DNA of 64,000 bases, taken from the NCBI RefSeq assembly GCF_008704205.1, contig NZ_VXLC01000004.1:186001-250000 (forward strand). Reading direction: 5' to 3'. Position 1 is the first letter of the stretch; each line of letters begins with the position of its first letter. This DNA is from Nocardia colli (GTDB lineage: Bacteria > Actinomycetota > Actinomycetes > Mycobacteriales > Mycobacteriaceae). The notes under the pieces are model-generated. The model had not been told where the DNA came from. It searched no databases and was given only the letters and a program-made list of their open reading frames with translations. This document shows, piece after piece, positions 27,293 through 37,577 of the stretch. The translations under genes and the position numbers were made by a program.

Positions 27293-28810
27293 ATGGGATT
27301 GAATCGCCGGCAGCTCTTGCAGTCGAGTCTCGGAATCGGCGCGGTGCTTGTCGTTGCCGCGTGCTCGAAAGAGACCGACTCGTCCGGGCCCGCGCAGCGT
27401 GGCGGCACGCTCCGGGTCGGCGCGCTCGGCACCGCGGCCCGCAGCGAACGCGACCCGCACGCCAATCTGAGCAACGACAGCGACTTCCTGATCACCTCGC
27501 TGGTGTACGACGCGCTCACCGTGCCCGGCGGCGACCCGAATGTCGCGCCGCGCTTGGCCACCCGGTGGGAGCCGGATGCTGAACGCCGCCGCTGGACCTT
27601 CACCCTCGCCGACGGCGCGACCTTCCACGACGGCAGCCCGGTCACCTCGGACGACGTGGTGTGGTCGCTGCGCAGGCTGCGCACGGTCGGCGGGGCCTCG
27701 AAAATGCCGGTGGCAGTGGAAGACATCATCGCAGACGGCCCTAACCGGGTGGTGCTCACCGTGCCCGAGCCGAACACCCAACTGCCGCTGCTGGTGCGGC
27801 TGATGACGTTCACGGTCAAGAAGGACACCACCGACTTCACCAAAGCCATTGGTACCGGGCCGTTCCGGCTCGAGTCGTACCAGGGCGGCAATGCCCGGTT
27901 GGTACGCAACGAGCGCTGGCACGGTCCGGCGCCGCTGCTCGACGCCATCGAGATCACCGCGTTCGAAAGCGTGACCGCGCTGGGTAATGCGGTGCTCGGC
28001 GGGCAGATCGACCTCGCGTCCAATGTCGGCGCGATCGCCGGGCGGACGGCGGAGGGGCGCGGCGACCTGCGCGTGGTGCGCCGGGCCGACGACACCATGC
28101 TCGGCGTCGCGATGCGCGCCTCGGACGGACCGTTCGCCGACCCCAGGGTGCGCACCGCGCTGCGGCTCGGTGTCGATCGAAACGCGCTGGTGACTCAGGT
28201 GCATTCGGGTTACGGCAAGATCGCCAACGACATTCTGGGCACCGGCGATCCGCAGTACGACAAGGCCATCGCGCAGCGCACCCGCGACCTCGATCGCGCG
28301 AAAACCCTGCTGCGCGAGGCCAATTTCGACACCGGAGGCAGCTATCCGCTGGTGACCAAGGCGGAGGCGCCCGGCGAGGTCGAATCGGCCAAGGTCATCG
28401 CGACTCAGCTGGCCGACATTGGGGTCCGGCTCGACGTGGTCACGCAGGAGTCGAACGCCTTCTACGACCAAACCTGGTTGAAGGCGCCGCTCTACACGGT
28501 CTCCTGGGGTACCAACGATTCCGCGCTGTTCTATGCCAAGAATCTGATGTCCAGCGGCTCCAACCGCAACGAAACCGACTTCAAGGACGCGGCATTCGAC
28601 GCGGCCACCGCGAAAGCCCTTGCCGCACAAAGCGACTCGGACTACACGCAAGCCTGCCGCGAGGTGCAGCAGATCCAGCACGATCGCGGTGGCTACCTGG
28701 TGTGGGGCATGGCCGACGGCATCGACATCGCGTCGGCTCGCGTGCACGATCTGCCCACGCTCGGCGGCTTCGCCCGGGTGCAGCTGGAACGAGCCTGGTT
28801 GGCCGGGTGA
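27293..28810 (+). CDS. ABC importer substrate-binding lipoprotein (nickel/opine/peptide type)
   Basis: 505 residues, SBP_bac_5 family (NikA, OppA, CntA). The signal sequence NRRQLLQSSLGIGAVLVV has a twin-arginine and ends in the lipobox VAACS, so export is probably by Tat followed by lipidation. The family motif GTLRVGALGTAARSERDPH and RWEPDAERRRWTFTLADGA follow. It is the first gene of a tightly overlapping transporter operon with an iron box 28 bp upstream. By context the ligand is the product of the divergent biosynthetic operon in metal-bound form; this is inferred. Confidence 0.88.
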   Translation: MGLNRRQLLQSSLGIGAVLVVAACSKETDSSGPAQRGGTLRVGALGTAARSERDPHANLSNDSDFLITSLVYDALTVPGGDPNVAPRLATRWEPDAERRRWTFTLADGATFHDGSPVTSDDVVWSLRRLRTVGGASKMPVAVEDIIADGPNRVVLTVPEPNTQLPLLVRLMTFTVKKDTTDFTKAIGTGPFRLESYQGGNARLVRNERWHGPAPLLDAIEITAFESVTALGNAVLGGQIDLASNVGAIAGRTAEGRGDLRVVRRADDTMLGVAMRASDGPFADPRVRTALRLGVDRNALVTQVHSGYGKIANDILGTGDPQYDKAIAQRTRDLDRAKTLLREANFDTGGSYPLVTKAEAPGEVESAKVIATQLADIGVRLDVVTQESNAFYDQTWLKAPLYTVSWGTNDSALFYAKNLMSSGSNRNETDFKDAAFDAATAKALAAQSDSDYTQACREVQQIQHDRGGYLVWGMADGIDIASARVHDLPTLGGFARVQLERAWLAG

Positions 28811-29790
28811 TCTCGTTCGCGCGCCTGCTCGTCCGGCGCATCGCCCTGCTGATCGCCTTGCTGGCAACGGTCTTCGTGGTCGTCGACCTGCTGCCCGGCA
28901 ATACGGCGCGGGCGGTGCTCGGACGCGACGCGACGCCGGAGCAGATCGCGGCCAAGGAGCGTGAACTCGGACTGGATCATCCATTGCCGCAACGCTTCTG
29001 GGACTGGATCTCCGGGGTGCTGACCGGTGACTTCGGGCGCACGGCGCGCGGACGTTCGATCAACGACCTGCTGGCCGACAAGTTCCCGCCGACCCTGCTG
29101 CTCGGCGGGCTGGCATTGACGCTGACCGTGATCGCGTCGCTGCTGCTCGGGATGTGGTGGGCGGCGCGACAGGGTGTGCAGGCTCGGCCCGGTGCTGCCG
29201 CGGTCCGGGGGCGGGGTGCCGCGCTCCGGCAGGGCACGGTGCGGCTGCTCCAGCCCGCGACCACCATTGCCGCCGCCGTACCGGAATTCGTGGTCGCGAC
29301 GTTGTTGATTCTGGTGTTCGCGCTGGCCGCCGGTTGGTTGCCCGCGGTCACCATCACCGATCGGTCCGGCTTCCCGGCGAGCCCGGACATGCTGGTGCTG
29401 CCCGTGCTCGCGCTGGCGATTCCGCAGATCGGCTGGAACACCCGGGTGGTGCGCGCCGCGATGGTCGACGCCGCTCGGGAGCCGCACGTGGAAAGCGCTG
29501 TGCTGGAAGGGATCCCCACGCGGGCCGTGCAGCTTCGGCATACCTTGCCGTTCGCCCTGCCCACGATCGTGGCGAGCTTCGCGACCACCGTCGGCATGGT
29601 GCTCGGCGGATCGCTGGTGGTGGAGACCATCTTCAACTATCCGGGACTCGGGGCGTTGCTGGCCGGCTCGGTGGCGGATCGCGACGTGTCGTTGATCGCC
29701 TCGGTGGTCGCGCTGTCCGGTGCGGTCATCATGTGCGTGCTCGCGGTCGCGGATGGTATTCGCGCCTGGTCGTTGCGGGGGCGTGGATGA
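28807..29790 (+). CDS. ABC importer permease, DppB/NikB type
   Basis: 327-residue BPD_transp_1 permease. The N-terminal segment RRIALLIALLATVFVVVDLL precedes the usual DppB/NikB periplasmic domain (RELGLDHPLPQRFWDWISG), and the ATPase-contacting EAA loop lies near AMVDAAREPHVESAVLEGIP. The GTG start overlaps the stop of the binding-protein gene (GTGA), and the gene's stop overlaps the next start (ATGA). Expected to form the membrane heterodimer with the next gene product. Confidence 0.9.
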   Translation: MISFARLLVRRIALLIALLATVFVVVDLLPGNTARAVLGRDATPEQIAAKERELGLDHPLPQRFWDWISGVLTGDFGRTARGRSINDLLADKFPPTLLLGGLALTLTVIASLLLGMWWAARQGVQARPGAAAVRGRGAALRQGTVRLLQPATTIAAAVPEFVVATLLILVFALAAGWLPAVTITDRSGFPASPDMLVLPVLALAIPQIGWNTRVVRAAMVDAAREPHVESAVLEGIPTRAVQLRHTLPFALPTIVASFATTVGMVLGGSLVVETIFNYPGLGALLAGSVADRDVSLIASVVALSGAVIMCVLAVADGIRAWSLRGRG

Positions 29791-30635
29791 AACGGCTACT
29801 GGTACGGCGTGCCGAGCACGCGGACGCGCGGCGGAATCGCCTTCGGGTGCAACGCCTTCGGCTGCTGACGGTATTGCCAGCCGTGCTGGTGACCCTGCTC
29901 GCCGTGCTCGGTCCCGCACTGGCCCCGCACCCGGCCGAGGCGCCCGTCGGCATCCCGTTCGGCCCGGCCGGTACCGACGCCTGGTTCGGCACCGACCGGC
30001 TGGGCCGTGATGTCCTGAGCCAATTGCTGTACGGCGGTTGGGGTCTGCTCTTGCTGGCGGCGGTGATCGCGGTGGCGGTGACAGCGTTGTCGTGTGTGCT
30101 CGGCACGGTCGCCGCACTGCGACCGCGGGTGGGCCGGTTCATCGAGTTGGCGACCGACTTCGCCATGCTGCTGCCCGCCGTGCTCGGCATCCTGCTCGTC
30201 CTGACCTCGTGGCCGGACGCGGGCGTCCTCGGACTGCTCGTCGTCGCGCTGCTGTTCGGTACCCCGTACTGTGCCAGGGTCTTCGCCGCGGCCGCCGCGG
30301 GCGTCGCCGCCTCCGGTTATGTCGAGGCCGCCCAGGCCAGCGGTGAAACACTGCCGCACTTGGTCTTCCGCGAGGTGATCCCGAACCTGCGCGAGGTCGT
30401 CGCCGCACAACTCGGCCTCCGCTTCGTCGCCGCCGTCTACCTGGTCAGCACCGCCTCGTTCCTGCAACTACCGGCCACTCTCGGCGCAAGCAACTGGGCG
30501 GTCATGGTGCGCGAGAACGCCTCCGGCATGCTGCTCAACCCGTGGGCCGTGCTCGCGCCGAGCCTGGCCATCGCGGTCGTCGCGGTCAGCGTGAACCTGG
30601 CCGTCACCGCCTTCGGCCGAGGGGAGCGCCCATGA
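29787..30635 (+). CDS. ABC importer permease, DppC/NikC type
   Basis: 282-residue partner permease. It has the OppC/NikC N-terminal motif GTDRLGRDVLSQLLYGG after one membrane segment, and an EAA loop at VEAAQASGETLPHLVFREVI. The C-terminal part LGASNWAVMVRENASGML also fits the family. Coupled by ATGA to the preceding permease. 117 bp separate it from the ATPase start chosen here; a short frame starting on its stop codon (ATGAGCGACC) dies after 43 codons. Confidence 0.9.
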   Translation: MKRLLVRRAEHADARRNRLRVQRLRLLTVLPAVLVTLLAVLGPALAPHPAEAPVGIPFGPAGTDAWFGTDRLGRDVLSQLLYGGWGLLLLAAVIAVAVTALSCVLGTVAALRPRVGRFIELATDFAMLLPAVLGILLVLTSWPDAGVLGLLVVALLFGTPYCARVFAAAAAGVAASGYVEAAQASGETLPHLVFREVIPNLREVVAAQLGLRFVAAVYLVSTASFLQLPATLGASNWAVMVRENASGMLLNPWAVLAPSLAIAVVAVSVNLAVTAFGRGERP

Positions 30636-30752
30636 GCGACCGAACCTCGCGCGTTGTCTTCGGCGGTGGCGGACATCGGCTAGGTGGGCAAGGCACGCAA
30701 CGGCATCCGGACTCCGCGGATGTCCGGCAGTGGCCGGCGGAGGTGGGGAGCA

Positions 30753-32588
30753 ATGGTGAGTGAACCTGTTGCCGAGGCCGAGGCACGGATCGTCGACGAT
30801 GCACCGCGCGCGTCGATGCGCCCGCGCGATGATGCGGTGAACGACGCCGGTGACCCAGTGCCAGGGTCTCGAGCGGGGGACGGCATACCGGTTGTGGTCG
30901 ACGGGTTGTCGGTGCGCAGTTCGACGGGGCAGGAGTTGTTCGGGCCCATCGGCTTCCAGATTGCGGCGGGTGAGATCACCGCGCTCACCGGACCTTCCGG
31001 ATCCGGGAAGACGACACTGATGCGGGCGTTACTCGGACAGCTGCCCACGGGTGCGTCCCGGTGCAGCGGCTCCGCGTCGGTTGCGGGTCACGATGTGTTC
31101 GCACTGGATCCCGCAGCCCTGCAAAGGTTCCGCCGCACACACGTCGCCTTCGTCGGCCAAGACCCAGGGTCGGCGCTCAACCCGCTGATCCGGGTGCACG
31201 GACTGCTGCACGAGGTCGCCCGGCACGCCTCCCGCGACACCCTGATCGAGACCCTCGAACTGGTCGGCCTCTCCGCGGAACACCTGCGCCGCCGCTCCGG
31301 CGAACTCTCCGGCGGCCAGCAACGCCGAGTCGCTTTGGCCCGCGCCCTGATCCGCCGCACCGGCGTACTGATCCTCGACGAACCCCTCGCCGGGCTACAC
31401 GGAGCCTTACGCACCGACATCGCCCGCCTCTTCGCCGAGATCGCCACCGAACGTTCAACCGCGATCCTCCTGTCCGGCCACGACACCGACACCGTGCACG
31501 CGATCGCCGACACCGTGATCGAACTCGGCGGCGGACTGGTGGCGCACCTCGGCCCCGTTCGCCACAAACATCCGACTACGCCTGCACAGCTCGCGATCGA
31601 CCGCTCCTCAGGATCCGACTCGCCGGTGGGCGTTCCGACTTCACCGACAAAGGTGAGCGATGAGGGCGAGCAGCCGGTCAACGAGCAGTCCGCGCTCCTG
31701 ATCAACAGTTCGGCGGAACATGAAGCGCCAGCGGATATCCCGGTCCAGCACAAGGGCACTAGCGGAGACGCAACATCGCTGGAGAAGGCTCCGCGACTCG
31801 GGCGCATCGATGGATCGGCCGATCCGCACCTGGATGCCTCGACCGAGACAACCGGCCCACTCCTGCTGCGCGCCAACGGTATCGGCGCATCGATCGACGG
31901 CCGTGCCGTCCTCGCCGACATAGACCTCGAGCTCGCACCCTCCGCGGCGCTCGCGATCGTCGGCGTATCCGGCGCGGGCAAAACGACGCTCGCCCGGGTC
32001 ATCGCGGGTCTGCACCGCTCGGCAACCGGAACGCTCGAACTGCACGGCACGCCGATCCTGGTCACCGGTCGCCGACGAACGCAGGGCAGCAACGGCATTC
32101 AGCTGGTGACCCAGAACCCACGATCCGCGCTCAACCCACGCCGAACCGTCGCCCAGACCCTCGGCCGCCCACTGCGCCGCATCGGCGGCGTCCCGAGACG
32201 CCAACTACCCCAACGGATCAGCGACCTGCTCGCCTCGGTCGAACTCGCCCCCGAGCTGGCCGCCCGCTACCCACACGAACTGTCCGGCGGCCAACGCCAG
32301 CGAGTCGCCCTGGCCCGCGCCCTCGCCGCCGAACCCGCGATCCTCATCTGCGACGAGATCACCTCCGCCCTGGATCACGCCACCGCCGCATCGATCATGA
32401 CTCTGCTGGATCGCATCAAGAACGAGCGCACCATGGCCCTCTTGGTGATCAGCCACGACATGCCCCTGGTCGCCGCGCACTGCCCGCGCATGGTCGTCCT
32501 CGACCACGGCCGAGTCGTCGAATCAGGTGAGACGCGCGCCATACTCGCCGCTCCCGCGCACACCGCGACGCGCGAGCTGCTCGGCTGA
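30753..32588 (+). CDS. Double ABC ATPase of the nickel/opine/peptide importer
   Basis: 611 residues holding two complete nucleotide-binding domains, where classic Opp/Nik systems have two separate proteins. Domain 1: Walker A GPSGSGKTTLMRA, signature LSGGQQRRVALARAL, Walker B VLILDEPLAGL. Domain 2: Walker A GVSGAGKTTLARV, signature LSGGQRQRVALARAL, Walker B ILICDEITSAL. A linker of ~100 low-complexity residues joins them. The start could be ATG 30753 or GTG 30756, both after GGGGAG; the frame is open to 30684. It ends the importer operon. Confidence 0.88.
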   Translation: MVSEPVAEAEARIVDDAPRASMRPRDDAVNDAGDPVPGSRAGDGIPVVVDGLSVRSSTGQELFGPIGFQIAAGEITALTGPSGSGKTTLMRALLGQLPTGASRCSGSASVAGHDVFALDPAALQRFRRTHVAFVGQDPGSALNPLIRVHGLLHEVARHASRDTLIETLELVGLSAEHLRRRSGELSGGQQRRVALARALIRRTGVLILDEPLAGLHGALRTDIARLFAEIATERSTAILLSGHDTDTVHAIADTVIELGGGLVAHLGPVRHKHPTTPAQLAIDRSSGSDSPVGVPTSPTKVSDEGEQPVNEQSALLINSSAEHEAPADIPVQHKGTSGDATSLEKAPRLGRIDGSADPHLDASTETTGPLLLRANGIGASIDGRAVLADIDLELAPSAALAIVGVSGAGKTTLARVIAGLHRSATGTLELHGTPILVTGRRRTQGSNGIQLVTQNPRSALNPRRTVAQTLGRPLRRIGGVPRRQLPQRISDLLASVELAPELAARYPHELSGGQRQRVALARALAAEPAILICDEITSALDHATAASIMTLLDRIKNERTMALLVISHDMPLVAAHCPRMVVLDHGRVVESGETRAILAAPAHTATRELLG

Positions 32589-32616
32589 GTTCGCCGGGGC
32601 ACTCCGCCGGACCTGG

Positions 32617-34753
<2,137 letters not shown>

Positions 34754-34768
34754 TAAACAAGGGACGCT

Positions 34769-35437
34769 ATGACGGAGCGACGTGCGCGTGGGACCAGTCC
34801 AGCCGGGCGTGGGGACCGCCGCACGTCGCGTTCGGCCAGCTCGCGTCCCAAGGCCGGATCCGATACGGAGACGGCCGCCCGGCCCGCCGCGGTAAAACGC
34901 ACCGCGCGCAGGCGATCCGAGGACAAGAAGGCCGGGCCGCAGAAGGTCGGCCTGCGTACCGGAGGCCACGGCGCGGACAAGCACGACCGCACGATTCTCG
35001 GCCTGTCCACAGGCAAGGCGGTGATCCTGGCGATCGTGGTGTGCGCGCTGGCGCTCACCCTGGCCGTGCCGATGCGCACGTACTTCACCCAGCGGGCCGA
35101 GGCCGCGCAGCTGGCGCAGCAGCGCCGGGATCTGGAAGCCGACCTGGCGCGGCTGCGCGATCGCCGTGCGCAGCAACAGGATCCGGCCTACATCCGCTCC
35201 GAGGCGCGCGATCGCTTGCGGCTGGTGCTGCCCGGTGAGACCCCGTACATCGTGCAGGTGCCCGGCATGGAGGCCTCCGCCCCGCCGACCGCGGTGACCA
35301 AGTCCAGGGAGCCGGATCCCTGGTACACCGAACTGTGGCACAGCATTTCCGAACCACAACCCGCCCCCGCGGCCGACCAGGCACCACCTCCCGCCCCGCC
35401 GGTCGCGCCGCCGCCAGGACCGGAAGGACCCAGGTGA
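34769..35437 (+). CDS. Septum formation initiator FtsB/DivIC family protein
   Basis: 222 residues. A basic disordered N-terminal region (~75 residues) is followed by one membrane segment (GKAVILAIVVCALALTLAV), then a coiled coil (QRAEAAQLAQQRRDLEAD, LARLRDRRAQQQDPAYIR) and the DivIC motif EARDRLRLVLPGETPYIV. A Pro-rich tail ends the protein. FtsB/DivIC proteins bridge FtsL and FtsQ in the divisome. It begins 15 bp after eno and its stop overlaps the next start (GTGA). Positional equivalent of Rv1024. Confidence 0.92.
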   Translation: MTERRARGTSPAGRGDRRTSRSASSRPKAGSDTETAARPAAVKRTARRRSEDKKAGPQKVGLRTGGHGADKHDRTILGLSTGKAVILAIVVCALALTLAVPMRTYFTQRAEAAQLAQQRRDLEADLARLRDRRAQQQDPAYIRSEARDRLRLVLPGETPYIVQVPGMEASAPPTAVTKSREPDPWYTELWHSISEPQPAPAADQAPPPAPPVAPPPGPEGPR

Positions 35438-35970
35438 CCCAGCCGAACGACCAGGATCTCGCGATCATCGCCAAGCAGCTCGGCCGCGAACCGCGCGGCG
35501 TGCTCGCCGTCGCGTATCGCACCCCGGACGGGATCCCGGCCGTCGTCAAAACCGCGCCCCGGCTGCCCGACGGCACCCCGTTCCCCACCCTGTACTACCT
35601 GACCGACCCGCGGCTCACCGCCGAGGCGAGCAGGCAGGAATCGGCCGGGGTGATGCGCGAGATGACCGAACGGCTCGGCAGCGACCCGGAATTGGCCGCC
35701 GCCTACCTGGCCGCGCACCGGAGCTACCTGGCCGAGCGCGACGAGATCGAGTCGCTCGGCACCGATTTCACCGGCGGCGGGATGCCGGAGCGGGTGAAGT
35801 GCCTGCACGTGCTGATCGCGCACGCGCTGGCCAAGGGGCCGGGCGTGAATCCGTTCGGCGACGAGGCGGTGGCGCTGGCCGCCGACAACGGGTTGCGCGG
35901 CACCGCGATTCCGGCCGATTGGCCGAAGTACGAGCGAGTCGGCGCGGCGGAAAACGGAGCACAGGCATGA
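35434..35970 (+). CDS. DUF501 family protein
   Basis: 178 residues matching DUF501: LAIIAKQLGREPRGVLAVAYR at the start, PFPTLYYLTDPRLTAEASRQE, and GGGMPERVKCLHVLIAHALA with NPFGDEAVAL near the end. The conserved Cys and His residues (KCLHVLIAH) could bind metal. No role is established. It is tightly coupled on both sides (GTGA with ftsB, ATGA with ppx) and corresponds to Rv1025. Confidence 0.93.
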   Translation: MTQPNDQDLAIIAKQLGREPRGVLAVAYRTPDGIPAVVKTAPRLPDGTPFPTLYYLTDPRLTAEASRQESAGVMREMTERLGSDPELAAAYLAAHRSYLAERDEIESLGTDFTGGGMPERVKCLHVLIAHALAKGPGVNPFGDEAVALAADNGLRGTAIPADWPKYERVGAAENGAQA

Positions 35971-36914
35971 ACAACCGGGTAGCCGCCGTCGATTGCGGGA
36001 CCAACTCGATCCGACTGCTGATCGCCGACGTGCTCGACGACGGCACCCTGGCCGACGTGCACCGCGAGATGCGGATCGTGCGGCTCGGCAAGGGCGTCGA
36101 CGCGACCGGTTCGCTGGCCCCCGACGCGATCGAGCGCACCCGGGTCGCGCTGGCCGATTACGTTGCGCTGATGCGGGATTCGGGCGTCGGCCGGGTGCGC
36201 ATGACCGCCACCTCCGCCACCCGCGACGCGTCCAACCGCGAGGACTTCTTCGCCATGGCCCGCGCCGAACTCGGCACCGTGGTGCCCGGTGCGGAGGCCG
36301 AGGTGATCAGCGGCGACGAGGAGGCGCGGCTGTCGTTCGCCGGCGCCATCGGCGAACTGTCCAGCGAGGCAGGGCCGTTCGTCGTGGTCGACCTCGGCGG
36401 CGGCTCGACCGAACTCGTCTTCGGCGACAGCGCGGGCGTGCAGGCCGCGTTCTCCGCCGACATCGGCTGCGTCCGGATCACCGAACGCTGCCTGCCCGGC
36501 AATCCGCCGACTGCCGAACAGGTCGGCGCGGCACGGGAATTCGCCGCCGAGCGGCTGGCCGAGGCGTTCGCCCGGGTGCCCGTCGAGGGCGCGCACACCT
36601 GGGTCGGCGTGGCCGGCACCATGACCACCTTGGCCGCCGTCGCCCTCGATCTGCCCGAATACGACTCGGAGAAGGTTCATCTCACCCGGCTCACCCTGGA
36701 TCAGCTTCGCGCGGTGTGTGATCGGCTGATCGGCATGACCCACGACGAGCGGGCCGCGCTCGGCCCGATGCATCCCGGCCGGGTCGACGTGATCGGCGGC
36801 GGCGGTGTCATCGCCGAGGTACTGGCCGACGAGCTCGCCCGCCGCGCAGGCATTTCCGAGCTGGTCGTCTCCGAACACGACATCCTCGACGGCATCGCGC
36901 TCTCCATCGCCTGA
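35967..36914 (+). CDS. ppx: Exopolyphosphatase / pppGpp phosphohydrolase family (Ppx/GppA)
   Basis: 315 residues of the sugar-kinase/Hsp70/actin fold. Phosphate-binding motifs AAVDCGTNSIRLLI and VVVDLGGGSTELVFG are intact, together with RMTATSATRDASNREDF and GVAGTMTTLAAVAL. It is the short actinobacterial form, without the C-terminal HD domain of E. coli Ppx. Of the two M. tuberculosis paralogues it corresponds by position to Rv1026. Substrate choice between polyphosphate and pppGpp cannot be read from sequence. Confidence 0.92.
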   Translation: MNNRVAAVDCGTNSIRLLIADVLDDGTLADVHREMRIVRLGKGVDATGSLAPDAIERTRVALADYVALMRDSGVGRVRMTATSATRDASNREDFFAMARAELGTVVPGAEAEVISGDEEARLSFAGAIGELSSEAGPFVVVDLGGGSTELVFGDSAGVQAAFSADIGCVRITERCLPGNPPTAEQVGAAREFAAERLAEAFARVPVEGAHTWVGVAGTMTTLAAVALDLPEYDSEKVHLTRLTLDQLRAVCDRLIGMTHDERAALGPMHPGRVDVIGGGGVIAEVLADELARRAGISELVVSEHDILDGIALSIA

Positions 36915-36926
36915 CCGGCGGTCCGC

Positions 36927-37382
36927 CTAGTCGGACTTGCCTTCGCGCGCCCGGCCGGTGACCAGATCGGCCAGCCGGGACAGTGATTCCTTGTTGCGCG
37001 GGGCCAGCACCTGCGTCTGAATCAGATCGGGCACCAGGGCGGCCGGCCCGCTGATCGCGCGTTCGAACATGCTGATCCGGGTGGTCGCGGCGGTGATCTC
37101 GGTCAGCTCCAACCGGATCCACGCCGAGCCGACCGGCCACAGCCGCGCCTCCAGCTCGATCATCCGCGGCGGGTTCACCTCGCGGACCTTCGTGGTGTCG
37201 GACAGGTTCAGCGGCCACGGCCCGACGCTGTGATGGATGCGGGTGCCGACGGCGGGCCAGCCCGCGTCGACATCGCGGATATGCGACGCGCCGACCACCC
37301 AGAGCGGATACAACCACCCGTCGGCCAGCACCGCGAACGTGTCCTCGACCGAGGCGGGCACCGTGATTTCGATCGGATCCAT
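36927..37382 (-). CDS. SRPBCC (START-like) family protein
   Basis: 151 residues. The pattern IEITVPASVEDTFAVLADGW, WPAVGTRIHHSVGPWPL and the C-terminal helix NKESLSRLADLVTGRA are typical of the SRPBCC polyketide-cyclase-like fold, a hydrophobic ligand-binding pocket. No ligand can be named. It is convergent with ppx (12 bp apart) and divergent from the POT transporter gene. ATG 37382 gives MDPIEITVPA; the frame upstream is open to 37559 but less plausible. Confidence 0.82.
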   Translation of the reverse strand: MDPIEITVPASVEDTFAVLADGWLYPLWVVGASHIRDVDAGWPAVGTRIHHSVGPWPLNLSDTTKVREVNPPRMIELEARLWPVGSAWIRLELTEITAATTRISMFERAISGPAALVPDLIQTQVLAPRNKESLSRLADLVTGRAREGKSD

Positions 37383-37577
37383 CCGTGCGTCACTTTCGTC
37401 GTCTGCCGAGGCCGTCGCGGCCGGGACCGCACTGCTCCCCGGATGCCCAACAAGGGCCTGAGGAAACGCTCCGATATGCAGTCTGGCACGATCCGCTACC
37501 GTGCGCGACGCTGCGATGATCTTCGAGATTTGGGCGTTGATGCCGAAGAATCGTCGCAAACATGGGAAGGTCTGAGG

